The notes beneath the pieces were generated by a model. The model worked only from the letters and a program-made list of their open reading frames with translations, searched no databases and was not told the origin of the DNA. This document shows, piece after piece, positions 9,360 through 17,341 of a DNA stretch of 64,000 nt. This DNA comes from Syntrophaceae bacterium UBA6109 (GTDB lineage: Bacteria > Desulfobacterota > Syntrophia > Syntrophales > UBA6109), in the NCBI GenBank assembly GCA_002428445.1, contig DIWJ01000043.1, positions 47,938-111,937 on the forward strand, written 5' to 3'. The position numbers and the translations under genes were made by a program. Positions within the stretch are counted from its first letter, which is position 1. Each line of letters starts with the position of its first letter.

Positions 9360-10151
9360 TCATTGCAGACCGCGGTACCAGCCTCCGTCGATCGGAATCG
9401 CGGCGCCCGTGATGTATCCGGCCTGTTCGGACGCGAGAAAAGCGACCAGCGCGGCGAACTCCTCGGGCGTGCCCAGCCGTTTCATGGGAATGGATGCCTC
9501 CCACCGCGTCGCCACTGCCTCGGGCGAAGTCCCTTCTTTTTCCGCCGCCGCTTTCGCCAGACTGCGGACGCGATCGGTAAGGGTGTAGCCGGGACAGACG
9601 CTGTTGACGGTGATGGAAAACGGCGCCAGTTCGTTGGCCAGCGACTTGGCGAGGCCGAGAACTCCGGCGCGAACGGTGTTGGACAGGATCAGCCCGTCGA
9701 TCGGCTGTTTGACGGCGATTGAAGTTACGTTGATGATCCGGCCCCAGGTGCGTGCCTTCATCGCCGGAATGGCTTCGCGCGCCATAGCGACCGCGGACAG
9801 GAGGTTGAGCCGAAAGCCCTTCTCCCAGAGCGCATCGTCGATCTCCAGAAAGGCAGCCGTCGGCGGCCCGCCCGCATTGTTGACGAGGATGTCGGCGCCG
9901 CCAAAATGTCCGATTGCTTCACGGACAAAACGGGCGGCCTGCATTGTGTCGGAGACGTCGGCGGGAATTGCGAGGATTTCCCCTCCCGTTTCCTCGCGGA
10001 TTTGCTTTGCCGTCGCCTGAAGTCTCTCCCCGTCACGGGCACAAATCGCAACCCTCGCTCCCTCCCGCGACAGCGCCAGTGCCGCCGCCCGCCCCAGTCC
10101 CAGACTCCCCCCGGCGACGACCGCCGTCCTGCCCTTCAATCCCAAGTCCAT
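9360..10151 (-). CDS. Atypical short-chain dehydrogenase/reductase (FabG-like)
   Basis: A 263-residue Rossmann-fold oxidoreductase. The cofactor loop GGSLGLG is at 14-20 and NNAGG at 91-95. The active-site Ser is kept (NVTS, Ser144), but the usual YxxxK is replaced: alignment around LILSNTVRAG puts Ser157 at the Tyr position and Arg161 at the Lys position. This matches my memory of the 'BKR-like SDR-like' subgroup, which lacks the standard tetrad, so it is probably a family trait and not decay. The start at 10151 has AAGGAG six bases upstream; longer open-frame starts lie inside the preceding gene. It follows the third TMTC-like gene by 67 bases on the same strand. The substrate is unknown. 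Confidence 0.85.
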   Translation of the reverse strand: MDLGLKGRTAVVAGGSLGLGRAAALALSREGARVAICARDGERLQATAKQIREETGGEILAIPADVSDTMQAARFVREAIGHFGGADILVNNAGGPPTAAFLEIDDALWEKGFRLNLLSAVAMAREAIPAMKARTWGRIINVTSIAVKQPIDGLILSNTVRAGVLGLAKSLANELAPFSITVNSVCPGYTLTDRVRSLAKAAAEKEGTSPEAVATRWEASIPMKRLGTPEEFAALVAFLASEQAGYITGAAIPIDGGWYRGLQ

Positions 10152-10218
10152 CACCGTCTCCTTCCAGAAGTTCTTCGATTCAAAGCAGTCCGCAAGTTCC
10201 CCGCTGATCCCGAAGAGC

Positions 10219-12150
10219 TCAATCGGGCTGACGCACCTTCTCCAAAGCACGGCGCAGCTGAGCGTTTCCAGGCTCCAACTGGAGCGCCTTCCGAAGATTT
10301 TCGGCCGCTTCGCCTTTCTTGCCCTGATGGGTGAGAATTCTCCCCATGGCGAAATACACGTCGGCGCGATTCGGGTCTGTCTGCAGCGATCGAGCGTAAT
10401 AATGCAGGGCTTCATCCAGTTTCCCCTGCCTGGAAAGCACATCGGCCAGCATGATGCAGGCGACCGGATCTTCCGGATTCAGAGCATGGGCTTTTCGGAA
10501 ATGAAAAGCCGCCTCATCGTATTTTCCCTGAGAAGCCAGAAGATAGGCATAATTGAAATGAGGGAGGGCGTTGTCATCCTGAAGGGCAAGGGAACGCTTG
10601 TAATAGGAGGCAGCCTCTTCTGTTCTCCCCAATTTGAAAAGTGTATTGGCCATATTGTTCAGATAATCCGGTTGCGCCGGCATGCTGCGTATGGCTTCGG
10701 TATAATGATCGGCCGCTTTCCCCAGGTCCCCCTGCCTGTCGTAAAAAAGCCCCAGGCCGAAATGGGCCGCGTGATTGTCCGCATCGATGTCCAGCGCATG
10801 CCTGAAGATCGTCAGGTCGTTCTTCCAGTACTGGGTCTGTTTCCATGTGGCGGCTGAAAAGGAGACGAGGAGAATCGTCGCAAGCGCGCCGAGGATGGCG
10901 GCCTGTTTCCGAACGTTCCGCGTCAAGTCATGGATGCCCCAGGCGATCAGGACAAAGAGCCCGATGGAAGGAAGATAGGTGTAACGGTCCGCCATGGATT
11001 GCAGACCCACCTTGACGATGCCGATGACAGGAACCAGGGTGCCGAGATACCAGGACCAGCCGACGAAAAGGTAGGGGCGTCCCCGGCGCATCCGCAGGGC
11101 GAATAGAAAGGCGGCCAGCAGCAGCAGCGACGCAACTGCGGCTTGCCAGAACGGATGCGCGGCATAGGGATAGAAGTAGGAAAGATCGACGGGCCAGAAA
11201 ACCTTGACGATGTAGCGGACGTACGACAGCGCGGCATTCTGCAGGCGATCGGTCAACGAATAGACCTGGAGGGCTTCGACGGCGCCTCCTTTCTGCTGGG
11301 CAACGTAGGTCATGACGCCGGAAAGCGCCGCGAGGGCGAACAACGGGATCTTCTCGATGACCAATCGGCGGAAGATTGTCCAGGATGCTTCAGGGGGGCG
11401 CCGCACGATCGTTCGTTTTTCGGAGACGGCGGGCCTGGCCTTTTCCCGCCTGCCTTTCTTCTGATGAGCGGCGGGAGCGCCCGCCCCGGCAGACCTCTCA
11501 CCCGTATCGCCCGGCTGCCGCGCCGGCTGGAATCGACCGAGGGGCCAGTAATCGAGCAGGAGGAATACAAAAGGCAGCGTAACGACCATGGGCTTGGCCA
11601 TGAGGCCCAGGGCAAAGAAGGCGACGACGAGCCCGTATCTCCCCCGGTTGGGCCGCTCCGTATAATACGCGTACGCACCCAGGGACAACATCCAGAAGAA
11701 AGCACTGAGGACGTCTTTCCTTTCCGCTGCCCAGGCGACGGATTCCACGTGAAGGGGGTGAAGAGCAAACAGCGCAGCAACAAATGCGCTCCGCCAGACA
11801 GCGTGCGTCATCCGGTTGAGCACAAGAAACAGGAGCAGCGAGTTGAAAATGTGCAGCAGAAGGCTCGTCAGATGATGTCCGGACGGGCTCGGCCCGAAGA
11901 GGTCGTAATCGATCATGTGCGACAGCCAGGTCAGGGGATGCCAGTTGCCGACATCCATCGCGACAAATGCCCATCGCAGGCCGCCGGGGGTCAGGCCGCC
12001 CTGTACCTTCCTGTTTTGCGTAACGTATTCTTCATCGTCGAAATTGATGAAGCCGTTGTCTTTTACCGGCAGATACGCAAGAAAGGTGATTCCTGCAATC
12101 AGCAGACAGAGAAGAATCTTCTTGTGACGGAGGGAAAGAGATTGCATCAT
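10219..12150 (-). CDS. TMTC-like membrane protein with C-terminal TPRs, copy 3
   Basis: A 643-residue third member of the local family. FDD is at 37-39, HPLTWLSHMID at 71-81 and HPLHVESVAWAAERKDVL at 131-148, with a Lys/Arg/Pro-rich loop near residues 215-255 as in copies 1 and 2. The C-terminal third (about 460-640) is TPR repeats, seen as recurring A..Y..A/L..P patterns. Two adjacent ATG codons start the frame (12150 and 12147), neither with a strong ribosome site. The SDR gene follows 67 bases downstream and may share the transcript. Function is inferred only from the GT-C-like fold; a TPR-guided glycosyltransferase or a glycan-related membrane scaffold are both possible. Confidence 0.82.
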   Translation of the reverse strand: MMQSLSLRHKKILLCLLIAGITFLAYLPVKDNGFINFDDEEYVTQNRKVQGGLTPGGLRWAFVAMDVGNWHPLTWLSHMIDYDLFGPSPSGHHLTSLLLHIFNSLLLFLVLNRMTHAVWRSAFVAALFALHPLHVESVAWAAERKDVLSAFFWMLSLGAYAYYTERPNRGRYGLVVAFFALGLMAKPMVVTLPFVFLLLDYWPLGRFQPARQPGDTGERSAGAGAPAAHQKKGRREKARPAVSEKRTIVRRPPEASWTIFRRLVIEKIPLFALAALSGVMTYVAQQKGGAVEALQVYSLTDRLQNAALSYVRYIVKVFWPVDLSYFYPYAAHPFWQAAVASLLLLAAFLFALRMRRGRPYLFVGWSWYLGTLVPVIGIVKVGLQSMADRYTYLPSIGLFVLIAWGIHDLTRNVRKQAAILGALATILLVSFSAATWKQTQYWKNDLTIFRHALDIDADNHAAHFGLGLFYDRQGDLGKAADHYTEAIRSMPAQPDYLNNMANTLFKLGRTEEAASYYKRSLALQDDNALPHFNYAYLLASQGKYDEAAFHFRKAHALNPEDPVACIMLADVLSRQGKLDEALHYYARSLQTDPNRADVYFAMGRILTHQGKKGEAAENLRKALQLEPGNAQLRRALEKVRQPD

Positions 12151-12272
12151 AGTGTGGGTGGAACGATCGATGTGAAGACCCTATAGCATATGCGATCGCG
12201 ACGAGACAAGAGATTCCCGTGCAGCGCCGAGCGCTCCCGCCGCTTCGAGAGCGGCCGGCGGGAAAAACTCTA

Positions 12273-12301
12273 TTGACAACAAAGGGTTTTTGTTTTACCT
12301 T
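12273..12301 (+). promoter_or_regulatory. Candidate promoter of the por operon
   Basis: A perfect TTGACA (12273-12278) is followed after 17 bases by TACCTT (12296-12301), a weak -10 box. It lies in the only gap upstream of porC, and an A+T-rich run between the boxes supports it. Confidence 0.45.
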
Positions 12302-12334
12302 CGCCGCACGTTTTCGGGCGGATGGAGAAGGAAG

Positions 12335-12439
12335 ATGGGTGAAGAAAAGCTGCTGCTCAGCTGCATGACCGACCTGTTGCGTCCCCTGCTCCCTGCGCTG
12401 GGATTCCCCCGGCCGCCCGTCGTTTCAGGGATCGGTTGA
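12335..12439 (+). CDS. Possible small ORF upstream of porC
   Basis: A 34-residue open frame starts with ATG and has the purine-rich GGAGAAGGAAG directly upstream, stronger than the site of porC itself. It lies about 30 bases after the predicted transcription start. The product begins MGEEKLLLSCMTDLL and is Leu/Pro-rich; no homologue is recognised. It ends 41 bases before the porC start. It may be an upstream regulatory ORF, a small protein or chance. Confidence 0.3.
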   Translation: MGEEKLLLSCMTDLLRPLLPALGFPRPPVVSGIG

Positions 12440-12480
12440 CAACGATCCGATCCTCATCGAGGGCCATGGGTGGAGCATCC

Positions 12481-13092
12481 ATGGCTTTTTTCGTTGGTGG
12501 CAGTATGAGCAAAGTCCAGTTGCACGAGGTTATCTGGCACGGCCGCGGAGGACAGGGAGTCGTCGTGGCGTCCCAGATCCTCGCGGAGGCCGCCTACTTT
12601 CAGGGATACCGCGGCGTAACCTCGGCCCCGACCTTTGGCCCGGAAAGGCGCGGGGCGCCGCTCACCGCCTCAACGAAAATCTCATCCGAACCCGTCCGTG
12701 TCTTCTCCCAGATCGAACATGCCGACGTCGCCGTCGTTCTGGACGAATCGCTTCTGCCGGTCGTCAACGTCCTCGGCTCCCTGAAGAAGGGCGGCCTGCT
12801 CATTATCAATACCTCTTGCGACCCGGCGACGATTCCGATCGAGAGATGTTACCGGATCGCCGTTGTCGACGCTGCGGACATCGCCTTGAAGCACCATCTC
12901 CTCAAGGAGGGCAAACCCATGGTGAACACGCCCCTTCTGGGGGCCTTCTCCCGGGCGACCGGCATCGTCGGCATGGAGGCCGTGGAAAGGGCCCTCAAGG
13001 ACAAACTGGGCGGCGGCAACGTGACGGCGAACCTCATGGCGCTTCGGGCCGCCTTCGAGAGGACGCGCATGCAGGATGGCGGAACGGACTGA
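12481..13092 (+). CDS. porC: 2-oxoacid:ferredoxin oxidoreductase, gamma subunit
   Basis: Gamma subunit of a four-subunit pyruvate or 2-ketoisovalerate:ferredoxin oxidoreductase, which interconverts a 2-oxoacid plus CoA with acyl-CoA, CO2 and reduced ferredoxin. The family signature HGRGGQGVVVASQILAEAA is near the N-terminus, followed by TSAPTFGPERRGAP, also typical. The ATG at 12481 has GGAG five bases upstream. The ATG at 12505 (MSKVQLHEV) fits the family N-terminus slightly better but has a weaker site. It is the first gene of the gamma-delta-alpha-beta order seen in porCDAB operons. Substrate class cannot be settled from sequence; pyruvate is most likely given the acetyl-CoA metabolism around it. 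Confidence 0.9.
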   Translation: MAFFVGGSMSKVQLHEVIWHGRGGQGVVVASQILAEAAYFQGYRGVTSAPTFGPERRGAPLTASTKISSEPVRVFSQIEHADVAVVLDESLLPVVNVLGSLKKGGLLIINTSCDPATIPIERCYRIAVVDAADIALKHHLLKEGKPMVNTPLLGAFSRATGIVGMEAVERALKDKLGGGNVTANLMALRAAFERTRMQDGGTD

Positions 13093-13417
13093 AGGACGGG
13101 CAGCGGCTTCCCGGGGAATGGACAGGTTCATGGAAAAGAAAGACGAGAACATCTCCGCCATGTGCAAGCCGGCCGTCGGCGAGGCAGGCAGGACCGGCGA
13201 CTGGCGGGACATGAAGCCGGTGATCGACCACGCTAAGTGTATCGCTTCCGTCAAGAAGCGCTCCGCCTGTTTTCTCTGCTGGCTCTATTGCCCGGAAGGC
13301 GTCGTCAGGACGGGGATTCCCGTAAGCATCGACATGGACTACTGCAAGGGCTGCGGGATCTGCGCCGAAGAATGCCCGGCAAAGGCGATTACCATGGTTC
13401 CTGAGGGAGAATGCTGA
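13076..13417 (+). CDS. porD: 2-oxoacid:ferredoxin oxidoreductase, delta subunit (ferredoxin-like)
   Basis: A small electron-transfer subunit with two 4Fe-4S sites. CKGCGICAEECP near the C-terminus is a complete binding motif. The other cysteines come from CFLCWLYCPEG and an upstream Cys, giving the usual pairing. It passes electrons from the alpha/beta core to ferredoxin. The frame overlaps porC by 17 bases. Starts at 13118 or 13130 would give a more usual length of about 95-100 residues, and no candidate has a clear ribosome site, so the start is uncertain. The stop codon lies exactly at the end of a 15-base sequence repeated at the start of porA. Confidence 0.88.
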   Translation: MAERTEGRAAASRGMDRFMEKKDENISAMCKPAVGEAGRTGDWRDMKPVIDHAKCIASVKKRSACFLCWLYCPEGVVRTGIPVSIDMDYCKGCGICAEECPAKAITMVPEGEC

Positions 13418-13587
13418 CGACTTCGGAAAAATTCCCTAGGCCGCGTTGCGCTTCGTCCTTCGTCACTGCGGCGTACGCCCGGATACGCCTCATTCCTCAG
13501 GATTCGCGCGCCTTGCCTCCGGAGCTTTTTGCGAAGCCGTCCCCGAATTCACTTTTCCGTGACTTTTCTTGCGAGGGAAAATGCTGA
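13403..13587. repeat. Small repeat-type insert flanked by a 15-bp direct repeat, between porD and porA
   Basis: GAGGGAGAATGCTGA (13403-13417) and GAGGGAAAATGCTGA (13573-13587) match at 14 of 15 bases and flank 155 bp. The copies coincide with the porD stop region and the porA ribosome site plus start. The interior contains the hairpin GGCGTA...TACGCC (complement of about 13470-13490) and stretches that look like proteobacterial intergenic repeats. Subterminal CGGAAAA sequences are inversely oriented. It is most simply read as an insertion with target duplication, or as a local duplication. Confidence 0.6.
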
Positions 13588-14795
13588 TGGAAGCCGTCCA
13601 GATCATGACCGGCAACGCCGCCGCGGCGCTGGGCGCCAAGCTCTGCCGCGTCCAGGTGGTTGCCGCCTATCCCATCACGCCTTCAACCCCCGTCACGGAA
13701 TATCTGTCTTCTTACATCGAAAGCGGTGCGCTCAAGGCCGAATACGTCCGCGTCGAAAGCGAGCATTCGGCCCTCACCGTCTGCATCTCCGCCTCCAGCG
13801 TCGGCGCCCGCGTCTTCACCTCCACGAGCTCCCACGGTCTCCTGTACATGCACGAACAGCTCCACTGGGCGGCGGGCTCCCGGCTCCCGATCGTGATGTG
13901 CTGCGTGAACCGCGGCGTCGGCGCACCCTGGTCGATCTTCAACGATCAACAGGATGCGATCGCCCAGAGGGATACCGGCTGGATCCAGCTGTACTGCCGA
14001 AACAACCAGGAAATCATCGACACCCTGATCCAGGCCTACCGGATCGCCGAGGAAGTCTACCTGCCCGTCATGGTCTGCTACGACGGATTTGTCCTCTCCC
14101 ATACGATGATGCCCGTCGAGATTCCCGCGGCGGAGAAGGTGGCCGAATTCCTGCCGCCCTACAAGCCGCACACGATCCTTGACGCCTCGGATCCGCGGAA
14201 TATCAATCCCGTCATCTTTCCGTGGCGAAGGAAGGATGCCGAAGGGACTCTCCGCGACGGATACATGGAGATGCGCTGGAAGATGGAAAAGGCGATCGAA
14301 GGCGCGCGGGACGCCATCATCCGCGTCAACGGCGATTTCGCCGCATCCTTCGGCCGGGACTGCGGGGGCATGCTCTGGACCTACCGGCGCGATGATGCGA
14401 AGGTGCTGCTGGTCAGCATGGGGTCCCTGGCGACGGAAGCGACGGCCGCCGCCGATCTCCTCCGCGAGAAGGGCCATGCCGTCGGCGTCGTCGGCATCCG
14501 CGCTTACCGCCCCTTTCCGAAGGAAGAGGTCCGGTCCGTCCTTGCCGGCGCAGAGGCGATCCTGGTCTTCGAAAAAGACATCAGCTACGGCTACGAGGGG
14601 GCCCTCTGCACGGATCTGAAAGCGGCGTTGTACGGCACGGGGATCGACACTCCGATCCGCGGTTTCGTTGCCGGCCTCGGCGGCCGGGACGTCAAGGCGA
14701 CCGAGCTGGTGTCGGCGGCCGAAACGGCGCTCGGAGAAATCGGCAACGGGCAGCGGGAAAAGGCGGCCACCTGGCTCAACTGCATCACGGAATAA
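13587..14795 (+). CDS. porA: 2-oxoacid:ferredoxin oxidoreductase, alpha subunit
   Basis: A 402-residue alpha subunit, forming with PorB the thiamine-diphosphate core. The N-terminal AAYPITPSTPVTEYL and VESEHSALTVCISASSVGARVFTSTSS-type blocks are diagnostic, and the C-terminal domain has the usual transketolase-like fold segment (LLVSMGSLATEA). The start at 13587 is chosen because GAGGG lies nine bases upstream; the ATG at 13581 is only three bases from it. Before the 155-bp insert, this start would have overlapped the porD stop. PorB follows after 14 bases. Confidence 0.92.
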   Translation: MEAVQIMTGNAAAALGAKLCRVQVVAAYPITPSTPVTEYLSSYIESGALKAEYVRVESEHSALTVCISASSVGARVFTSTSSHGLLYMHEQLHWAAGSRLPIVMCCVNRGVGAPWSIFNDQQDAIAQRDTGWIQLYCRNNQEIIDTLIQAYRIAEEVYLPVMVCYDGFVLSHTMMPVEIPAAEKVAEFLPPYKPHTILDASDPRNINPVIFPWRRKDAEGTLRDGYMEMRWKMEKAIEGARDAIIRVNGDFAASFGRDCGGMLWTYRRDDAKVLLVSMGSLATEATAAADLLREKGHAVGVVGIRAYRPFPKEEVRSVLAGAEAILVFEKDISYGYEGALCTDLKAALYGTGIDTPIRGFVAGLGGRDVKATELVSAAETALGEIGNGQREKAATWLNCITE

Positions 14796-14809
14796 CGGAG
14801 AGAAGTTTC

Positions 14810-15739
14810 ATGGCAGAACCGCACGAACAGTCCATGCCCGAGAAGCTGTTCAAGATCAATGAAGAAGAGTACATGCTGCCGGGGAACCGCGCCTGCCAGG
14901 GCTGCGGGCTCTCGCTGGCCTACCGGTACGTCCTCAAGGCCCTGCGCGGCAACACCATCCTCACCATCCCGGCGAGCTGCCTCACGGTCCTGCACGGGCT
15001 GTATCCCACCACATCGGTGACGATCCCCTGCCTGAACTGCACGTTTGCCAGTACCGCCGCTTCCGCGGCCGGTTTGGTGGCGGGACTCGCGGCCCTCAAC
15101 AAGTCGGATTACACCGTCGTGGCCGTGGCGGGCGACGGCGGGACGTACGATATCGGCATCCAGTCCCTGAGCGGCGCGGCCGAGCGCGGCACGGATTTCA
15201 TCTTCGTCTGCTACGACAACGAGGGCTACATGAATACGGGAACGCAGCGTTCGAGCGCCACCCCGATGGGGGCCATCACAACGACGACGCCCCTCCTGAC
15301 CAAGCAGCAGAGCAAGAAAGACATGATCAAGATCATGGAAGGCCACGACATCCCCTATGTCGCGACCGCTTCTCCCGCCTATCCCATCGACCTGTACGAC
15401 AAGTTCGTCAAGGCCAAGCGCATCAAGGGAACGCGGTATCTCCAGATCAACGCGCCCTGCCCGCCCGGATGGGGATATTCCCCCCGCGACACCGTGAAGA
15501 TCGGGCGGCTCGCCGTGGAAACGGGCGTCGTCTGCCTGTTCGAAATCGAAAACGGGAAGTTCCGCTTCACCGGCCGCAGCCGGTCCATCGCGGAAAAGGG
15601 AAACCGCCTGCCGGTCATCAACTACGTGGAGCGGCAGATCCGCTTCAAGAAGATGAGCATCGACCAGCTTTCAAGAATGCAGAAGGAAGTTGACGACCGC
15701 TGGGAGGGATACCTCAAACGCGCGTCGGAATCGGCCTGA
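14810..15739 (+). CDS. porB: 2-oxoacid:ferredoxin oxidoreductase, beta subunit
   Basis: A 309-residue thiamine-diphosphate-binding subunit. The TPP motif begins GDGGTYDIGIQSL and ends near DNEGYMNTGTQRS. CQGCG near residue 29, with later Cys residues (SCLTV, CLNC), supplies the 4Fe-4S ligands. It completes porCDAB. A GGAGAG lies upstream of the ATG. The gene is followed by a palindromic repeat in the gap before the convergent waaA, and no U-tract terminator is visible. Confidence 0.93.
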   Translation: MAEPHEQSMPEKLFKINEEEYMLPGNRACQGCGLSLAYRYVLKALRGNTILTIPASCLTVLHGLYPTTSVTIPCLNCTFASTAASAAGLVAGLAALNKSDYTVVAVAGDGGTYDIGIQSLSGAAERGTDFIFVCYDNEGYMNTGTQRSSATPMGAITTTTPLLTKQQSKKDMIKIMEGHDIPYVATASPAYPIDLYDKFVKAKRIKGTRYLQINAPCPPGWGYSPRDTVKIGRLAVETGVVCLFEIENGKFRFTGRSRSIAEKGNRLPVINYVERQIRFKKMSIDQLSRMQKEVDDRWEGYLKRASESA

Positions 15740-15799
15740 GGCGTTGCCTGAGTAGCGTTGCAGGGGTCTCGATTACGATCGCAAAAATCCTTCTTGCAC

Positions 15800-15921
15800 T
15801 GTCATCGCGAGGCCCCCTTCGGCTGCGCTCAGGATAAACTCCGGGCCGTAGCGATCTCGCCCTGAACGACAGATTGCTTCGCTGCGCCCCACACTTCGGT
15901 GGGGCTTCGCTCGCAATGACA
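15800..15921. repeat. Palindromic intergenic repeat with terminal inverted repeats
   Basis: It begins TGTCATCGCGAG and ends CTCGCAATGACA, 12-bp termini that are inverted with one mismatch. The interior has the 'cttcggctgcgctcagga' and 'gattgcttcgctgcg' blocks seen in many environmental proteobacterial genomes. It fills the convergent gap between porB and waaA. Mobility is inferred from the termini; copy number could not be tested. Confidence 0.65.
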
Positions 15922-15952
15922 GAGATCATCTCCCCTGGCCGTCATGGCTCCT

Positions 15953-17251
15953 TCAGTCCTTCCGGAGGTTGCGCAATATCATCTCCGCGTAGCGCGCCGC
16001 AGCGCCCTGGTTGTCTGCAACGACGCGGGCGCCGGCGACCCCGCGCCGGCCGAGCTCGGGCTGATCGGCGAACAGCGACTCGATCCTCTCCAGCATCTCC
16101 TTGCCGTCTCTCACGCTGAATCCCGCCCCGGCTTCTTCCAGCAGGGCCTTCTCCGGCAGAAAATCCTCCATGTGCGGGCCGTACAGGACGACCTTCCCCC
16201 ACGCCGCCGCTTCGAGGATGTTCTGGCCTCCTTTCGGCGCGATGCTGCCGCCGCAGAAAACCACCTCCGCCAGCGAGTAGATCTTGAAGAGTTCTCCGAT
16301 CACATCGACCACAACAACGCGCTCCCGCCGGCGGAGGCGTCCGGCGGCAATTTCCTTCATGGTCAAAACGTCTTCGAAACCGGACTGGCGGACGATCTCC
16401 AGAACTTCCGGCGCCCGTTCGACATGGCGGGGAACCAGGATCAGGAAAAGCTCGGGATGCGACTCCAGAAGCTTCCGGAAGACGTTGAGAACGATCTCTT
16501 CCTCCCCCGGATGCGTGCTTCCCGCAACGAAGAAGCGCTCTCCGCCGGAGACGCTCAGCCGTTCCCCGATCTCGTCCCGCAAGTCCGCCGAAACGCGCGC
16601 GGCGAGGCCGTCGTACTTGGCGTTTCCCAAGACGCGTACCCGCTCCGGAGGCACGCCGATCTCCCTGATGCGCCCTGCGTCCAGACGGGAGATCATTCCG
16701 GCCTCCGCGAAGGCATCAAGGTACTCCCGCCAGAAAAATCTCGTAGCGCGGTAGCGTCCGAAGGAGCGCCCCGATATGCGGCCGTTGACGAGCACGAGCG
16801 GTATGCCTCGCGTCCTGCAGGCGCGGATGAAGTTCGGCCAGAGTTCGGTCTCGACGGCGGCGAAGACATCGGGATTCACGATATCGACGACCTTGCGGAC
16901 GACGGAAGGCAGATCAAGGGGGTAATAGATGATGCTGGACGCTTCGGGCACGATCTTGGCGGCCATTTCCTGGCCCGTTTCCGTGCTGGTGGACAGGACG
17001 ATGCAGGCCCCGGGATGCGAAGCCCGCAGGGCGGCGACAATCGGCGCGGCCGCCGTCACCTCGCCCACGGAGACGGCATGCAGCCAGATCCGGGGAGAGC
17101 CCGTCATGGCGGCGACCCGTTCCGGCGATACGACACCCAGCTTGGGTCCGATGCTGCGGCGATATTTACCCGTCAGGAGCATCCGACCGCCGTAATAGGG
17201 GATGAGGACAACGGCGGCAAGCGCAAGGAGGGCGTTGTACAGCGCGATCAT
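15953..17251 (-). CDS. waaA: 3-deoxy-D-manno-octulosonic acid (Kdo) transferase
   Basis: Transfers Kdo from CMP-Kdo to lipid A precursor at the inner membrane during LPS synthesis. It has 432 residues, the usual length. An N-terminal membrane anchor (residues 1-22) is followed by the GT30 domain: HAVSVGE, STSTETGQ, ETELWPN (which includes the catalytic-type Glu region) and the C-terminal half with GGSIAPKGGQNILE. The ATG at 17251 has GGAGA about ten bases upstream. The frame stays open much further upstream, but that stretch is antisense to rpe and the next gene. Its presence shows a Gram-negative cell with LPS. Confidence 0.94.
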   Translation of the reverse strand: MIALYNALLALAAVVLIPYYGGRMLLTGKYRRSIGPKLGVVSPERVAAMTGSPRIWLHAVSVGEVTAAAPIVAALRASHPGACIVLSTSTETGQEMAAKIVPEASSIIYYPLDLPSVVRKVVDIVNPDVFAAVETELWPNFIRACRTRGIPLVLVNGRISGRSFGRYRATRFFWREYLDAFAEAGMISRLDAGRIREIGVPPERVRVLGNAKYDGLAARVSADLRDEIGERLSVSGGERFFVAGSTHPGEEEIVLNVFRKLLESHPELFLILVPRHVERAPEVLEIVRQSGFEDVLTMKEIAAGRLRRRERVVVVDVIGELFKIYSLAEVVFCGGSIAPKGGQNILEAAAWGKVVLYGPHMEDFLPEKALLEEAGAGFSVRDGKEMLERIESLFADQPELGRRGVAGARVVADNQGAAARYAEMILRNLRKD

Positions 17252-17301
17252 GGCGGCGATTCTCCGGGTTTTTCGGCGGCCTGTCAAGGAGGTTTTCCCG
17301 C

Positions 17302-17330
17302 TTGACGCTCCGGAAACGATGGTGTATTTC
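17302..17330 (+). promoter_or_regulatory. Candidate promoter of rpe
   Basis: TTGACG (17302-17307), 17 bases, then TATTTC (17325-17330) lie in the 90-base gap between divergent waaA and rpe. If real, transcription would start a few bases before the rpe ATG, giving a near-leaderless message. Confidence 0.3.
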
Positions 17331-17341
17331 CATTTCCATCC

